A stretch of 64,000 bases of DNA from Lactiplantibacillus pingfangensis (GCF_005404945.1 NZ_BJDG01000011.1:30747-94746); one strand, 5' to 3'. Shown: positions 11,273 through 21,180, counted from the first letter of the stretch. The notes: generated by a model from the sequence alone, not told the origin. Numbers and translations: made by a program.

Positions 11273-11322
11273 AGAAGTTAAACTGTACGGCCGTTTGGCG
11301 GCCAAGATGAGGAAGTAATCTT

Positions 11323-11988
11323 TTGACAAAATTGCTATTTATTCGGCATGGTAAAACTGAATGGAACTTGGAAGGACGATATCAAGGGTCACAAGGTGAT
11401 TCACCATTGTTGCCGGCAAGTTATGAAGAAATTCATCAATTGGCGGCGGCGTTACGGCCAATTCACTTCAGCCATATTTATGCTAGTCCATTAAAGCGGG
11501 CACGCGACACCGCCATGACCTTGCAGCAGGATCTTGATCAGCCTGACTTGACGGTCTCAATATTGAGTCGATTACGAGAATTTAATCTAGGTAAGATGGA
11601 AGGGATGGCCTTTACGGCAGTTCAAGCCGCCTACCCAACAGAATTTGATGCTTTTCGTAATCATCCTGACCAATATGATCCAACAGCAATTCAAGGAGAG
11701 AGTTTTCAACAGTTGGTGAAGCGCATGTTACCAGCAGTTCATCAAATTATTGCGGCTAATCCACGACGTGAAGATAATGTGTTAATTGTCAGTCATGGGG
11801 CCGCGTTGAACGCCTTGATTAATACGATGTTGGGGGCTTCGCTCGCAACTTTGCGTGATCGCGGTGGCTTGTCTAATACGAGTACGACAATGCTTGAAAC
11901 TCGCGATCGCGGTAAGAGCTATAAATTATTGTTGTGGAATGATACCTCTTATTTATCACGACAACCAGATGCAACCGACACGATTTAG
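11323..11988 (+). CDS. Histidine phosphatase (phosphoglycerate mutase-like)
   Basis: A 221-residue member of the histidine phosphatase superfamily with the catalytic LFIRHGKTEWN at residues 5-15, the second Arg region SPLKRARDT and the second histidine in VSHGAALNAL. The substrate is uncertain; many such proteins act on small phosphoesters rather than 3-phosphoglycerate. The TTG start is supported by GAGGAAG at 11309-11315, seven bases upstream. It is first in a group with the TPR gene and recD2. Confidence 0.85.
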   Translation: MTKLLFIRHGKTEWNLEGRYQGSQGDSPLLPASYEEIHQLAAALRPIHFSHIYASPLKRARDTAMTLQQDLDQPDLTVSILSRLREFNLGKMEGMAFTAVQAAYPTEFDAFRNHPDQYDPTAIQGESFQQLVKRMLPAVHQIIAANPRREDNVLIVSHGAALNALINTMLGASLATLRDRGGLSNTSTTMLETRDRGKSYKLLLWNDTSYLSRQPDATDTI

Positions 11989-12000
11989 AAATGAGGCATG

Positions 12001-12699
12001 ATGTTAATGGCAAAGCAAGCAAATCAGCGACCGAGCAAGGCCCAGCAACAAGCCTTAGTTCATCAGCTCGTTCAAAAGATTGACACCACTCCAGATGACT
12101 TCCAAGCCTATTACGAACTTACGGTGTTACTCACGGCCGGGCAAGATTTTGAGCAGGCCGAAGCGCTCGCAATGAAAGCGTTAGGCTTGTTTGAAAAAGA
12201 GTCGCACGCGACTAATTTATTGACCTATGCGCTCGGAAATGTGTACTATCAAGCCGAAGCTTATGATCAAGCGCTGAAGACTTATCAGAAGATTACGGAA
12301 CCAAAGTTAACTGCGGACGCCTATCTGATGATGGGGCAAAGCTTGATGGCTAAAAAAGATTATCAACATGCGTTAGTCTGGGGCCTAACCGCCCAAGAGG
12401 CACAACCAGAGTTGGTAGAAACCAATTTGTTAGTTGCAAATATATTGCTTGCATTAGGCAATAACGAACAGGCATACGATTATTATCAAAAAGTGATTTT
12501 GCTTGATCCCCGTCAAGGCACAGCTTACTTCAATGCTGGTTTGACGGCGATGGTCATCGGCAAGCCGTATGCGGAATTATTCGCGACTGCGAAAAAGGTC
12601 GATTCGGCCTATTTCGAACAGCATCAACAGCAGTTGCAAGATATTGAAAAAATGCTGGCAGCCCAAAAGGGTTCAGCAGATCAGGCACCCAAAGCATAG
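12001..12699 (+). CDS. Tetratricopeptide repeat protein
   Basis: About 232 residues made of helical TPR units, with consensus spacing in DFEQAEALAMKALG, AYDQALKTYQKI and NNEQAYDYYQKVILLDPRQGTAYFNAG. No signal peptide or membrane segment is seen. Three in-frame ATGs lie at 11998, 12001 and 12007. ATGAGG at 11991-11996 best suits 12001 or 12007. It sits 15 bp before recD2. TPRs bind other proteins; the partner is unknown. Confidence 0.85.
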   Translation: MLMAKQANQRPSKAQQQALVHQLVQKIDTTPDDFQAYYELTVLLTAGQDFEQAEALAMKALGLFEKESHATNLLTYALGNVYYQAEAYDQALKTYQKITEPKLTADAYLMMGQSLMAKKDYQHALVWGLTAQEAQPELVETNLLVANILLALGNNEQAYDYYQKVILLDPRQGTAYFNAGLTAMVIGKPYAELFATAKKVDSAYFEQHQQQLQDIEKMLAAQKGSADQAPKA

Positions 12700-12714
12700 T
12701 GAGGAGGAACGTCG

Positions 12715-15216
12715 TTGTCGGCAACAGAACCTAATTTATTTCCGGATGATTTCAATGGTCAAACGGTCACGCACTTTATTGTTGGTAAAGTCGCCGCCGT
12801 TTTTTTTAGCAGTTCGGACAGCTTTTATAAAGTGTTGTTAGTTAAAGTGAGTGAGCAGAATATTGATTGGACCGAAGATGAAATGGTCGTGACAGGCAGT
12901 TTTGCCGACATCCAAGAAGAAGCGACTTACAAATTTACTGGTAAAACCGTGCGCCATCCTAAATATGGCACCCAATTTCAAGCGGATAATTATCAAAATG
13001 AAACACCGACTTCTCGAAGCGGGCTAATCGCGTATCTCGCCGGCAATGATTTTCCAGGCTTGGGACGGCGCACCGCCGAACGAATCGTGGATACCTTGGG
13101 TGAAAATGCGATTGATGAAATTTTGGCAGATCCGAAAGTATTAAAACCGATTGGCTTACGGGCTTCGGTCCAAAATACTTTATTAGACACGTTACGGGTG
13201 AACAATGGGTTAGAACAAACGATTATTGGGTTGAACGCTTATGGCTTTGGGAGTCGACTTGCTGCGGCGATTTACGCTAAGTATCAAGGCGACACCTTGC
13301 ATGTGATTCAAGAAGATCCTTATCGGCTCGTAGAGGATATCAAAGGTGTCGGCTTCAAGAAAGCGGATCAGATTGCGGCACAATTGCAAGTCGATCCGCA
13401 AGCAGATAGTCGGTTGCGAGCAGCCCTCCTGACACAGATTAATGAAAATTGTGCGCAGAATGGGGATACTTATACGACGGCCAAGCCACTGATCACCGCG
13501 ACGTTACAATTGCTTGAGAGCTCGCGGCATACGCCGATTGCGCCACAGAAACTGGCTGATCAATTAGTAACGCTCGCTAAAGAGAATAAGGTCGTCGGTG
13601 AAGAAAATCGCATTTATTTACGGCATTTGTACGAGGCTGAGTGGGGCATCGCTGAACATTTGAAGCGACTGCACGATGCGGACAATAATGGGAATTTAAC
13701 TGAAAAAAAGGTGACGCGGGCAATTGCCCACGTTGCGAAAGCCAGTAACTTAACGTACGACGCGTCGCAAACGCAGGCATTGAAAGCCGCCATCACGTCG
13801 CATTTGTTTCTGTTAACTGGTGGTCCCGGGACTGGTAAAACGACGATAATTCGTGGTCTGGTCGCACTTTTTGCCGAATTACACGATGTGTCATTAGATT
13901 TAAACGAGTATAAGGACAAAACTTTCCCCATTTTGTTAGCCGCGCCCACCGGTCGGGCGGCTAAGCGGATGGCAGAAACAACGGGTTTACCAGCCGGCAC
14001 CATTCATCGATTATTGGGCCTGACTGGCCGAGATGACGATCCAGAAATGCCAACCAAAGATTTGGAAGGCGGTATCTTGATTATTGATGAAATGTCGATG
14101 GTGGATACCAATTTATTCCGACTGCTGCTCAAAGCAGTGCCTAGTCACATGCAAGTCATTCTTGTCGGTGATAAGGATCAACTGCCTTCGGTTGGTGCCG
14201 GTCAAGTGTTTCATGACTTATTGCAGAGCCCAGAAATACCACAAATTGAGTTGACTACGATCTATCGACAAGACGATGATTCCAGTATCATTCCGCTTGC
14301 GCACGCAATCAAAAATGGGCATTTGCCAGCTGATTTTAGACAAAATCAACCGGATCGCTCCTTCATTGCTTGTAACGCGTTTCAAGTCAATCATATAATT
14401 GAGCAAGTGGTTTCAAAAGCGAAACAAAAGGGCTTTACGGCCGACGATGTCCAGATTTTAGCCCCGATGTATCGGGGGGCAGCCGGAATTGATCAGTTGA
14501 ATACGACCGTTCAAAATATTTTCAATCCATTAAAGTCGGCGCGTCAAAAGAAACTCAGCTATAATAATCAAGAATTTCGGGTCGGCGACAAAGTGTTGCA
14601 ATTAGTGAATGCCCCCGAAGATAACGTTTTTAATGGCGATATTGGTAAAATTGTTGGGATTGATTTAGCTAACGATCCACACAATAAATCCAAGAAAGAC
14701 CAGATCACCATCGCGTTTGAACAGAATGAAGTGACTTATCAAAAGTCTGATTGGAATCGGCTGACATTAGCTTATAGCATGTCGATTCACAAGTCTCAAG
14801 GGAGTCAGTTTAAGATGGTGGTGCTGCCGCTAGTCCCACAGTTTTCACGAATGTTGCAGCGCAATTTGCTCTACACCGCGGTGACGCGGGCCGAACAGAT
14901 GTTAATTCTGTTAGGGGATGAACAGTCGTTTGAACGAAGTGTCACTAATGAATCCGTCAATCGACTCACAACTTTGACGAAACGGCTACAACAAGTCTTT
15001 ACTGGCGACAATACTCCGGCAGAAGCAGCCGCGGTTTCTGACGATCAGGCCACTGAGACCCAGACGACGGTGGCCGACGCTCCCGCTCCGGCTGAGGCGC
15101 CAACTGGTCCAACGCGATTAACACCGGTATTAGTCCAAAGTGGACAGATTGATCCAATGATTGGGATGACTGGCGTTAAGCCGAGTGATTTCATGACCCA
15201 AACTTCGGCATCTTAG
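12715..15216 (+). CDS. recD2: RecD2-type ATP-dependent DNA helicase
   Basis: An 833-residue superfamily 1B helicase of the RecD2 group found in bacteria without RecBC. An N-terminal domain with helix-hairpin-helix repeats (about residues 90-210) precedes Walker A GGPGTGKTT, motif II IIDEMSMVD, GDKDQLPSVGAG and the C-terminal motif SIHKSQGSQF. The last 70 residues are Ala/Thr/Pro-rich and probably disordered. The TTG start has AGGAGG seven bases upstream, so it is well supported. Confidence 0.95.
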   Translation: MSATEPNLFPDDFNGQTVTHFIVGKVAAVFFSSSDSFYKVLLVKVSEQNIDWTEDEMVVTGSFADIQEEATYKFTGKTVRHPKYGTQFQADNYQNETPTSRSGLIAYLAGNDFPGLGRRTAERIVDTLGENAIDEILADPKVLKPIGLRASVQNTLLDTLRVNNGLEQTIIGLNAYGFGSRLAAAIYAKYQGDTLHVIQEDPYRLVEDIKGVGFKKADQIAAQLQVDPQADSRLRAALLTQINENCAQNGDTYTTAKPLITATLQLLESSRHTPIAPQKLADQLVTLAKENKVVGEENRIYLRHLYEAEWGIAEHLKRLHDADNNGNLTEKKVTRAIAHVAKASNLTYDASQTQALKAAITSHLFLLTGGPGTGKTTIIRGLVALFAELHDVSLDLNEYKDKTFPILLAAPTGRAAKRMAETTGLPAGTIHRLLGLTGRDDDPEMPTKDLEGGILIIDEMSMVDTNLFRLLLKAVPSHMQVILVGDKDQLPSVGAGQVFHDLLQSPEIPQIELTTIYRQDDDSSIIPLAHAIKNGHLPADFRQNQPDRSFIACNAFQVNHIIEQVVSKAKQKGFTADDVQILAPMYRGAAGIDQLNTTVQNIFNPLKSARQKKLSYNNQEFRVGDKVLQLVNAPEDNVFNGDIGKIVGIDLANDPHNKSKKDQITIAFEQNEVTYQKSDWNRLTLAYSMSIHKSQGSQFKMVVLPLVPQFSRMLQRNLLYTAVTRAEQMLILLGDEQSFERSVTNESVNRLTTLTKRLQQVFTGDNTPAEAAAVSDDQATETQTTVADAPAPAEAPTGPTRLTPVLVQSGQIDPMIGMTGVKPSDFMTQTSAS

Positions 15217-15238
15217 TTAGTTGTACCTAGCAATTAAA

Positions 15239-15274
15239 AACCAGCCTTAAATTGCGTGTTTAGGCTGGTTTTTA
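15239..15274 (+). terminator. Terminator of recD2
   Basis: AACCAGCCTTAAA pairs with TTTAGGCTGGTT, followed by five T. Confidence 0.9.
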
Positions 15275-15275
15275 T

Positions 15276-15304
15276 CTGTCAATCAAGCCGGATACTGCTA
15301 TAAT
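15276..15304 (+). promoter_or_regulatory. Promoter of prs
   Basis: CTGTCA, 17 bp, TATAAT with an extended TGC directly before the -10. Confidence 0.7.
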
Positions 15305-15346
15305 TGAGAACAGATATGTCATGAAAACTATTTTTTGGAGGTTGTT

Positions 15347-16312
15347 ATGTCAGTAGATGAATCAAGTGCCAAACTTAAATTGTTTGCCTTAAATTCTAAT
15401 TTACCGTTAGCGAAGAAAATTTCAGAACGGGTTGGAATTCCGCTAGGTCAAAGTTCTGTGAAACGATTTAGCGATGGTGAAATTCAAATTAATATTGAAG
15501 AAAGTATTCGTGGCGCCGAAGTTTTCGTCGTTCAATCGATCTCTGAACCGGTTAACGATACGATTCTTGAACTTTTGATTATGATTGATGCACTGCGTCG
15601 TGCCAGTGCGAGTGAGATTAACGTGGTGATTCCTTACTATGGTTATTCCCGTCAGGATCGCAAGGCCCGTTCACGTGAACCAATTACTGCCAAATTAATT
15701 GCAACTTTGTTGGAAAAAGATCGCGCGACGCGGATTTTGACCATTGATTTACATGCGGCGCAAATTCAAGGTTTCTTTGATATTCCAGTCGATCATTTAT
15801 TGGCGGCGCCGATTTTAGCCGGCTACTTCAAAGATCGTGGGATTACGGATAATTTAGTGGTCGTGTCACCGGATCATGCTGGCGTTTCACGGGCGCGAAA
15901 GATGGCGGAATTATTAGGCGCGCCGATTGCAATCATTGATAATCGGCATCCAGATGATGACAATATCGTCCCAAGCAGCATTATTGGTGACGTGAGTGGC
16001 CGCATTGCGATTGTGATTGATGACATGATTGATACTGGCACGCGTTTTGACGTTTCAGCCACGGCGTTGAAGCAAGCTGGTGCTGCCAAGATATATGGTT
16101 GTGCGACCCATGCAATTTTTTCACAGGACGCCACTGAAAAATTGCAAGCTTCTGATTTGGAAAAAGTCATTGTGACAGATACGATTCAGATTCCAGCCGC
16201 TAAACAATTTGGTAAACTTGTGCAACTTTCGGTTGGACCACTCTTGGGTGATGCAATCAAGTTAGTTCATGAACAACAACCAGTTGATAGTTTATTTGAT
16301 CCAAAACTTTAA
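15347..16312 (+). CDS. prs: Ribose-phosphate pyrophosphokinase
   Basis: Makes PRPP from ribose 5-phosphate and ATP. FSDGE, the catalytic-loop block [13 protein letters not shown] and VIDDMIDTG are present in about 321 residues. The ribose-phosphate loop reads DTGTRF rather than the usual DTAGT, so this may be a second, divergent paralogue. The true start is ATG 15347 with TGGAGG at 15336-15341; an in-frame TTG at 15335 overlaps that site and is unlikely to be used. Confidence 0.93.
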   Translation: MSVDESSAKLKLFALNSNLPLAKKISERVGIPLGQSSVKRFSDGEIQINIEESIRGAEVFVVQSISEPVNDTILELLIMIDALRRASASEINVVIPYYGYSRQDRKARSREPITAKLIATLLEKDRATRILTIDLHAAQIQGFFDIPVDHLLAAPILAGYFKDRGITDNLVVVSPDHAGVSRARKMAELLGAPIAIIDNRHPDDDNIVPSSIIGDVSGRIAIVIDDMIDTGTRFDVSATALKQAGAAKIYGCATHAIFSQDATEKLQASDLEKVIVTDTIQIPAAKQFGKLVQLSVGPLLGDAIKLVHEQQPVDSLFDPKL

Positions 16313-16324
16313 ATTGCGTTAAAG

Positions 16325-16357
16325 ACAAGCCCCGATAACTGGCGGCTTGTTTTTTTG
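16325..16357 (+). terminator. Terminator of prs
   Basis: ACAAGCC/GGCTTGT stem followed by eight T. Confidence 0.85.
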
Positions 16358-16700
16358 TCTTAATTTTTATTAAAATTGGTTAAGCTGAATTGGGGGATTA
16401 CTGGTAACGTTTTCGTTAGACTTGTTGAAAGTTGCCCTACCAAAATGTTGCTGAAGGACAATACACTTAAACCTTGATATGACGGGAGGTTAGCCCGCCT
16501 TGGTCATGACAAGTAATTTTCAAACTAAACGGACAGTTTTATAAAAAAATAAGTGATTCTAGTTTGCATTTTCGTAAGATGTGCTACAATGAAGTTATGA
16601 TTTAACTAAGGTATTAAGAATTTCTTAAGAAGTCTGTATACCACAGGTAGTTATCACATTACTGTAAGAGAGTTTCAATTTTGCTAAAGGAGTGAACTTA
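16358..16700 (+). promoter_or_regulatory. Leader and promoter region of the LysM/NlpC hydrolase gene
   Basis: This gap has no gene. It holds an interrupted dyad at 16473-16513 (CTTG/CAAG, ATGAC/GTCAT, GGG/CCC) upstream of a promoter with TTGCAT at 16564 and an extended -10, TGCTACAAT, ending at 16590. The transcribed leader of about 100 nt contains TTAAGAATTTCTTAA inside GGTAT/ATACC, which could fold before the ribosome binding site AAAGGAG. Confidence 0.55.
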
Positions 16701-18029
16701 ATGTCACAAGCACATACAACGGGCAAGGTTCTGGCCGGTACGGTTGGTGCCGTTGGTTTATTGCTTGCCACAGGACAAGCTGCCAATGCTGCTTCAGTTA
16801 CCGTTAAACAAAATGATACGGTCTGGGGCCTTGCACAGCAACATGGTGTTTCCATTAAGAGTGTTGAGAAGTTAAATGCAAAAGCACTCAATGGTAATTC
16901 CAACTTAATCTTTGTCGGTCAACAATTACAAATTAGTGGGGAATCCTCATCGTCATCAGCAGAAAAAGGTACATATACTGTTAAGGCTGGCGATACTTTA
17001 TGGGATTTAGCAGCTAAGCATCAAATGTCAGTTCAGTCATTACAAAAGCTTAATGGCTTGTCGAGTGATTTAATTGTTGTTGGTCAAAGTCTTCAAGTTT
17101 CAGGGACTAAGGCTGCGACAACCACAGCAACGACCCAATCAACGACAACTAGCGCCGCAGCGACAACTGAAAAAGCTGCCAGTGCGGCAAGTTCGACAAC
17201 GAGTGCCAGTACGGAAGTTCAGGATTCCGTCAACACCACGTCGTCTTCAACTAGCACGGCAACTAGTGCCAGTTCAGTTGCAAGCACGAACAGTGTTGCA
17301 ACTAATGAAAGCTCATCAACGTTGCAAACGGCTTATGCCCCAGCTGCATCAAGTCACGTAACGTCTAGTGCGAGCGAAACTAGTTCAGCTGCGTCATCAC
17401 AAGCCACGAGTGACTCAAGCACCCAAGTTTCATCTGCTGCAAGCCAAGAAGAAAGCACGACTGCCACTCAGACTAACTCAACGGCGTCACAAAGTAATAC
17501 GAACAACAATGTGAGTCAAAGTAGCACTAGTACTGCGTCACAAGCCAATTCTTCTGCTGCCACGAGTAGCACGACTTCGGCTGCAACGTCGTCTGCCTCA
17601 CAAGCTAGTTCGACTGCCACGACTAATAACAGTAGTAGTGCCTCAACTAGCAATAATGCTAATTTAACTTCTGGCTCAGTGACTGGCTTAGCACTGCAAT
17701 TAGCCAGCGCTAATATTCCTTACGTTTGGGGCGGCAACTCATTATCTGGGATGGATTGTTCTGGATTAGTTGCTTATGTTTACCTACATGCTGCTGGGAT
17801 TAATTTGCCACACAATACGGTTCAGCAAGAAGCTTACGTGACGAAACATTCTGTTGCCGATGCGCAACCTGGTGATATTTTATTCTGGGGTGCTGCCGGT
17901 GCCACGTATCACGATGCCATCTATCTTGGTAACAATCAATTTGTGGCTGCACCAACTGAACGTCAAAACGTTAAGGTAGAATCAATTACTTCTGATTTCA
18001 TGCCAAGTTTTGCTGGGACAGTTAAGTAA
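16701..18029 (+). CDS. Secreted LysM-NlpC/P60 peptidoglycan endopeptidase
   Basis: About 442 residues: signal peptide ending near ANA (residue 29), two LysM domains (about 30-77 and 88-132), a long Ser/Thr/Ala-rich linker (about 135-320) and a C-terminal NlpC/P60 domain with catalytic Cys in DCSGLVAYVY and His in YHDAIYLG. It likely cuts stem peptides of the cell wall. Such linkers are O-glycosylated in some L. plantarum hydrolases. ATG 16701 with AAAGGAG is preferred over GTG 16692, which overlaps that site. Confidence 0.93.
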   Translation: MSQAHTTGKVLAGTVGAVGLLLATGQAANAASVTVKQNDTVWGLAQQHGVSIKSVEKLNAKALNGNSNLIFVGQQLQISGESSSSSAEKGTYTVKAGDTLWDLAAKHQMSVQSLQKLNGLSSDLIVVGQSLQVSGTKAATTTATTQSTTTSAAATTEKAASAASSTTSASTEVQDSVNTTSSSTSTATSASSVASTNSVATNESSSTLQTAYAPAASSHVTSSASETSSAASSQATSDSSTQVSSAASQEESTTATQTNSTASQSNTNNNVSQSSTSTASQANSSAATSSTTSAATSSASQASSTATTNNSSSASTSNNANLTSGSVTGLALQLASANIPYVWGGNSLSGMDCSGLVAYVYLHAAGINLPHNTVQQEAYVTKHSVADAQPGDILFWGAAGATYHDAIYLGNNQFVAAPTERQNVKVESITSDFMPSFAGTVK

Positions 18030-18049
18030 TTTAGATTAAAGTCAAGTGT

Positions 18050-18095
18050 AACAGCCAGCTTCCTGCAGTCAGTGGGTGAGTTTGGCTGTTTTTTG
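18050..18095 (+). terminator. Terminator of the NlpC/P60 gene
   Basis: AACAGCCA/TGGCTGTT stem with a 25-nt loop, followed by T-run. Confidence 0.7.
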
Positions 18096-18192
18096 GCTTT
18101 TATGATTTATTAATTTTTAAAATTGTGTTATATTAATTCTGCTGTTTTTTTATTAATAAATCACAGATAATTGTTTTGAAGGAGTGTTTTAA

Positions 18193-18396
18193 GTGAGTAA
18201 CAGATTTGAGATCCTGGAAGAATACCGACAAGCGAATACGGAATTAGATCGTTTGAAGGGGTTGGCGATGCGTCAACGGGATCGCTCACGGGTGATTACG
18301 ATTTATCCGCACTTACAAGAGCGGGTCAGTCATCTTTCCCAAAAATGTGAACAGCTTGATATGCTGCTCGAAGCAATTAATGCTTCTGAAGACTAA
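18193..18396 (+). CDS. Small helical protein, unknown function
   Basis: A 67-residue charged protein predicted to be almost wholly alpha-helical (EILEEYRQANTELDRLKGL; HLSQKCEQLDMLLEAI). It has no signal or membrane segment. GTG start with AAGGAGTG upstream and its own terminator support a real gene. I do not recognise a family. Confidence 0.7.
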   Translation: MSNRFEILEEYRQANTELDRLKGLAMRQRDRSRVITIYPHLQERVSHLSQKCEQLDMLLEAINASED

Positions 18397-18406
18397 AGCC
18401 AGTTAA

Positions 18407-18453
18407 AAAGGCGTTCCAAATCGTAACCGAAGTTGCGATTTGGGACGCCTTTA
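18407..18453. terminator. Bidirectional terminator between convergent genes
   Basis: AAAGGCGTTCCAAATCG pairs with CGATTTGGGACGCCTTT, with A-run and T-rich flanks serving both strands. Confidence 0.85.
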
Positions 18454-18458
18454 TGTGC

Positions 18459-19421
18459 TTAATGATGATCGTGAATGCTAGTATCAATCCAAAAGGGATA
18501 AGGCTGCGTGGATAAATACAGATCGTAATTACGGTTACCGATCGTTTGCCCATCCATTTGCCCAATTTCAACGGAATTGACGAGTAGATGTAACTTAGCG
18601 TTCCGGTAATGATGAACGAAACGCGAGTTTAAATGGCGACCACCCATTAGCAGCAAGAGGAACAACCACAGAATGGTCCACCAGTGTGGTTCTTCAACCA
18701 CAATTAGTTCTAGTTGGTCATCGTGAATGTTCGCTTGTGGTAAAATCTTTACGCCACCACCAAAGTAGGGGTGGTTGGAAACTGTACAGAGAAACGCATG
18801 GCGATACTGGTCACGTTGACGGCCAACATGTACGGTTAATGGATAACTTTCTTGTTGCGAGTACGCTTTTAAGGCATTACTCAAATAAGCCCAGTGCCCG
18901 AGTTTGCCTTTTTTCTTACTACGATTGGTATCATCAACAATTTGGGCATCAAATCCTAAACCGACATTGTTGACAAAATAACGGTGGTCATTTTTTAACG
19001 TTTCATGGTAGTAACCAATGTTCAATGGTCGGGCGCGCATATTATTAAGAACTTGCGCCAGGGCGATTGATGGCTCAGTTGCCATCCCCAAGCCGCGTGC
19101 AAAATCATTGCCAGAACCGCCGGGAATATAGGCGAGTGGCATGGGGTTATCCGTTGGCACTTGCATTAACCCATTCAGGGCTTCATTTAAGGTGCCATCG
19201 CCACCAATGACTAATAACACGGTTGTGACGTTTTTTGTCGACAGTCGCCGTTTTTCGGCGAATTCGGTTGCCAGGCGAATGGTGTGCCCCGCATATTCCG
19301 ATACCCGATACTCAAAAACGATTTGGCGTTGTTCGAGCATGGGCTTGACGATGTCCCAAACCGTCTGGCCGTGGCCAGATCCAGCCAACTCATTAATAAT
19401 AATGTCGTATTCAGTCGTCAA
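18459..19421 (-). CDS. Diacylglycerol kinase family lipid kinase
   Basis: A 320-residue DagK/YegS-type kinase that phosphorylates diacylglycerol or a related lipid, recycling lipid left by lipoteichoic acid synthesis. The nucleotide-binding signature VIGGDGTLNEALNGL and the later PGGSGNDFARGLG are clear. It is a single gene convergent with the small helical protein, about 80 bp downstream of rnjA in transcription order but after the rnjA terminator. Confidence 0.92.
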   Translation of the reverse strand: MTTEYDIIINELAGSGHGQTVWDIVKPMLEQRQIVFEYRVSEYAGHTIRLATEFAEKRRLSTKNVTTVLLVIGGDGTLNEALNGLMQVPTDNPMPLAYIPGGSGNDFARGLGMATEPSIALAQVLNNMRARPLNIGYYHETLKNDHRYFVNNVGLGFDAQIVDDTNRSKKKGKLGHWAYLSNALKAYSQQESYPLTVHVGRQRDQYRHAFLCTVSNHPYFGGGVKILPQANIHDDQLELIVVEEPHWWTILWLFLLLLMGGRHLNSRFVHHYRNAKLHLLVNSVEIGQMDGQTIGNRNYDLYLSTQPYPFWIDTSIHDHH

Positions 19422-19470
19422 ATTTACACCTCACTAAGATCGAGTCAGCGCGAACTGACCCTTACACCAC

Positions 19471-19500
19471 AAAAAGCCGGAACAGGATCGTTCCGGCAGG
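19471..19500 (-). terminator. Terminator of rpoY-rnjA
   Basis: On the minus strand GCCGGAAC/GTTCCGGC is followed by five T. Confidence 0.85.
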
Positions 19501-19503
19501 TGA

Positions 19504-21180
19504 TTAATTCATGATTAGCATCGGTAAAATCATTGGATGCCGCTCAGTCTTGTCAAACAAGAAACTTTGTAAGTCATCGATAATCGCATTACGAATCGTT
19601 GCTTCGCTAGCCTTGTCACTCTTCATCTTACGACGAATGGTGCGGAAGACATGACGACGGGCTTCATTGATTAAGTCACCAGATTCCCGCATGTAGACAA
19701 AACCACGCGATAGAATATCTGGACCGGCTTGAATTTCTTTTTTCTTAAGATCAATCGTCGCTACGACGACAACCAAGCCTTCTTCTGAAAGCACTTGGCG
19801 ATCCCGCAAGACCACGTTACCAATGTCGCCAATCCCAGAACCGTCAACGTAAACGTCGCCAGCCCCGAAATGTCCGGCAACCCGGGCGGAATCTTTAGTC
19901 AAAGCTAAGACGTCACCATTTTCGAGAATGAAACTATGGTCTAATGGCACGCCACACTGTTCAGCCAATTCGGTATGAATCTTCAACATTCGATATTCCC
20001 CATGAATCGGCATAAAGAACTTGGGCTTCATCAAACGAAGCATTAGCTTTTGTTCTTCTTGACCACCATGACCAGAAGTATGAATGTTATTAACTTTACC
20101 ATGAATGACGTGGGCGCCAGCTTCTTCAAGTTCATTAATTACGTGGTTCACGCTGAGCGTGTTCCCAGGAATTGGTGAACTGGAGAAGATAACGGTATCA
20201 CCCGGTTGGACAGATATTTGACGGTGAGTCCCATTGGCAATCCGTGAAAGGGCCGCCATTGGTTCACCTTGAGAACCGGTACATAAGATCATCACTTTGT
20301 TAGCTGGCAATGATTTGATATCATTGGCGTCAACGATTGCTTCATCTGGAATGTTTAAGTATCCGAGTTCACGACCATTGACGATGGCAGCTTCCATACT
20401 ACGACCAAAGACTGCAATTTTGCGATGGTGCTCCAAAGCGACTTGAGCGGCTTCTTGAATCCGAGAAATATTGGAGGCGAAAGTCGCAAAGATAATGCGG
20501 CCCTCAACGCCTTCAAAAATATGACGGATTGATTGTGCCACCCAGCGTTCAGACTTCGTAAAAATTGGTCGTTCAGCGTTAGTACTATCAGAAAGCAACG
20601 CTAGGACACCTCGTTCACCGAGATGTGCCATACGTTGCAAGTTCGGTGGCTGATTCGTAATTGGTGTCAGATCGAACTTGTAATCACCGGTTTCCACAAT
20701 GGTGCCAGGTGGTGTTTGGACGGCAATCCCTAGTGTGTCAGGAATAGAGTGGGTGGTTCTAAAGAAGGAAACCCGCGTCTTACGGAACTTCAGCACCGTA
20801 TCCTCGTTGATTTCGTGTAACTCGGTCGTCTTTAGGAGCCCGTGTTCTTCCAACTTGCCTTTGATTAAAGCCAAGGCTAGGGGACCGGCATAAATTGGCA
20901 CGTTGATTTGTTGGAGGAGAAATGGAATCCCACCAATGTGATCTTCATGTCCGTGCGTAATCACCAATGCTTTTATTTTTTGCTGATTTGCAACTAGATA
21001 GGAATAGTCTGGGATGACATAATCAATTCCGAGAAGTTCGTCTTCCGGAAATTTGATCCCTGCATCGATCAGAATAATCTCATCCTGAAATTGGACACCA
21101 TAAGTGTTTTTCCCAATTTCTCCCAAACCGCCGACTGCAAAAACGGCGGTTTCGTTATTTTTAACGTTTAAGCGTTTCAT
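19504..21180 (-). CDS. rnjA: Ribonuclease J1
   Basis: Endo- and 5'-exoribonuclease central to mRNA turnover and rRNA maturation. The beta-lactamase metal motif HGHEDH is intact at residues 76-81, followed by the beta-CASP region with SDSTNAERP and the C-terminal [10 protein letters not shown] block. It has 558 residues. The start overlaps the rpoY stop as ATGA. The second paralogue at 48.2 kb has a damaged metal motif, so this one probably supplies most activity. Confidence 0.97.
   Translation of the reverse strand: MKRLNVKNNETAVFAVGGLGEIGKNTYGVQFQDEIILIDAGIKFPEDELLGIDYVIPDYSYLVANQQKIKALVITHGHEDHIGGIPFLLQQINVPIYAGPLALALIKGKLEEHGLLKTTELHEINEDTVLKFRKTRVSFFRTTHSIPDTLGIAVQTPPGTIVETGDYKFDLTPITNQPPNLQRMAHLGERGVLALLSDSTNAERPIFTKSERWVAQSIRHIFEGVEGRIIFATFASNISRIQEAAQVALEHHRKIAVFGRSMEAAIVNGRELGYLNIPDEAIVDANDIKSLPANKVMILCTGSQGEPMAALSRIANGTHRQISVQPGDTVIFSSSPIPGNTLSVNHVINELEEAGAHVIHGKVNNIHTSGHGGQEEQKLMLRLMKPKFFMPIHGEYRMLKIHTELAEQCGVPLDHSFILENGDVLALTKDSARVAGHFGAGDVYVDGSGIGDIGNVVLRDRQVLSEEGLVVVVATIDLKKKEIQAGPDILSRGFVYMRESGDLINEARRHVFRTIRRKMKSDKASEATIRNAIIDDLQSFLFDKTERHPMILPMLIMN

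Larger units (their letters stand above)
10980..11280 (+). repeat. Dispersed promoter-bearing intergenic repeat, copy 1
   Basis: Shares with 37717-37850 the blocks AATAATGCACGTYTCTAGCC, CCCGGYAGGCGGAAAT, AATGAAYTTAGRGAAA and CTTGACAYTTAC in the same order and orientation, ending in a promoter. Copy 1 is interrupted after 11000 by a palindromic element of 138 bp. It forms the upstream region of the phosphoglycerate mutase-like gene. Confidence 0.75.

Noticed and set aside
11049..11318. 89-codon plus-strand reading frame
   Set aside because: It runs through the palindromic element and the promoter of the next gene, has no ribosome binding site, and its product resembles nothing.
13614..14003. 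129-codon minus-strand reading frame inside recD2
   Set aside because: Overlaps the helicase Walker A region in antisense; no start signals.
11320..15216. Whether the phosphatase-TPR-recD2 group is a defence system
   Set aside because: RecD2 is a common housekeeping helicase and its neighbours are the usual core genes; no nuclease or toxin partner is seen.
16410..16425. cre-like sequence (minus strand ACGAAAACGTTACC)
   Set aside because: At least two mismatches to the consensus and too far upstream of the promoter to be convincing.
17100..17660. Ser/Thr/Ala low-complexity repeats in the hydrolase gene
   Set aside because: They are an ordinary linker in a secreted wall hydrolase, with no regular repeat unit.
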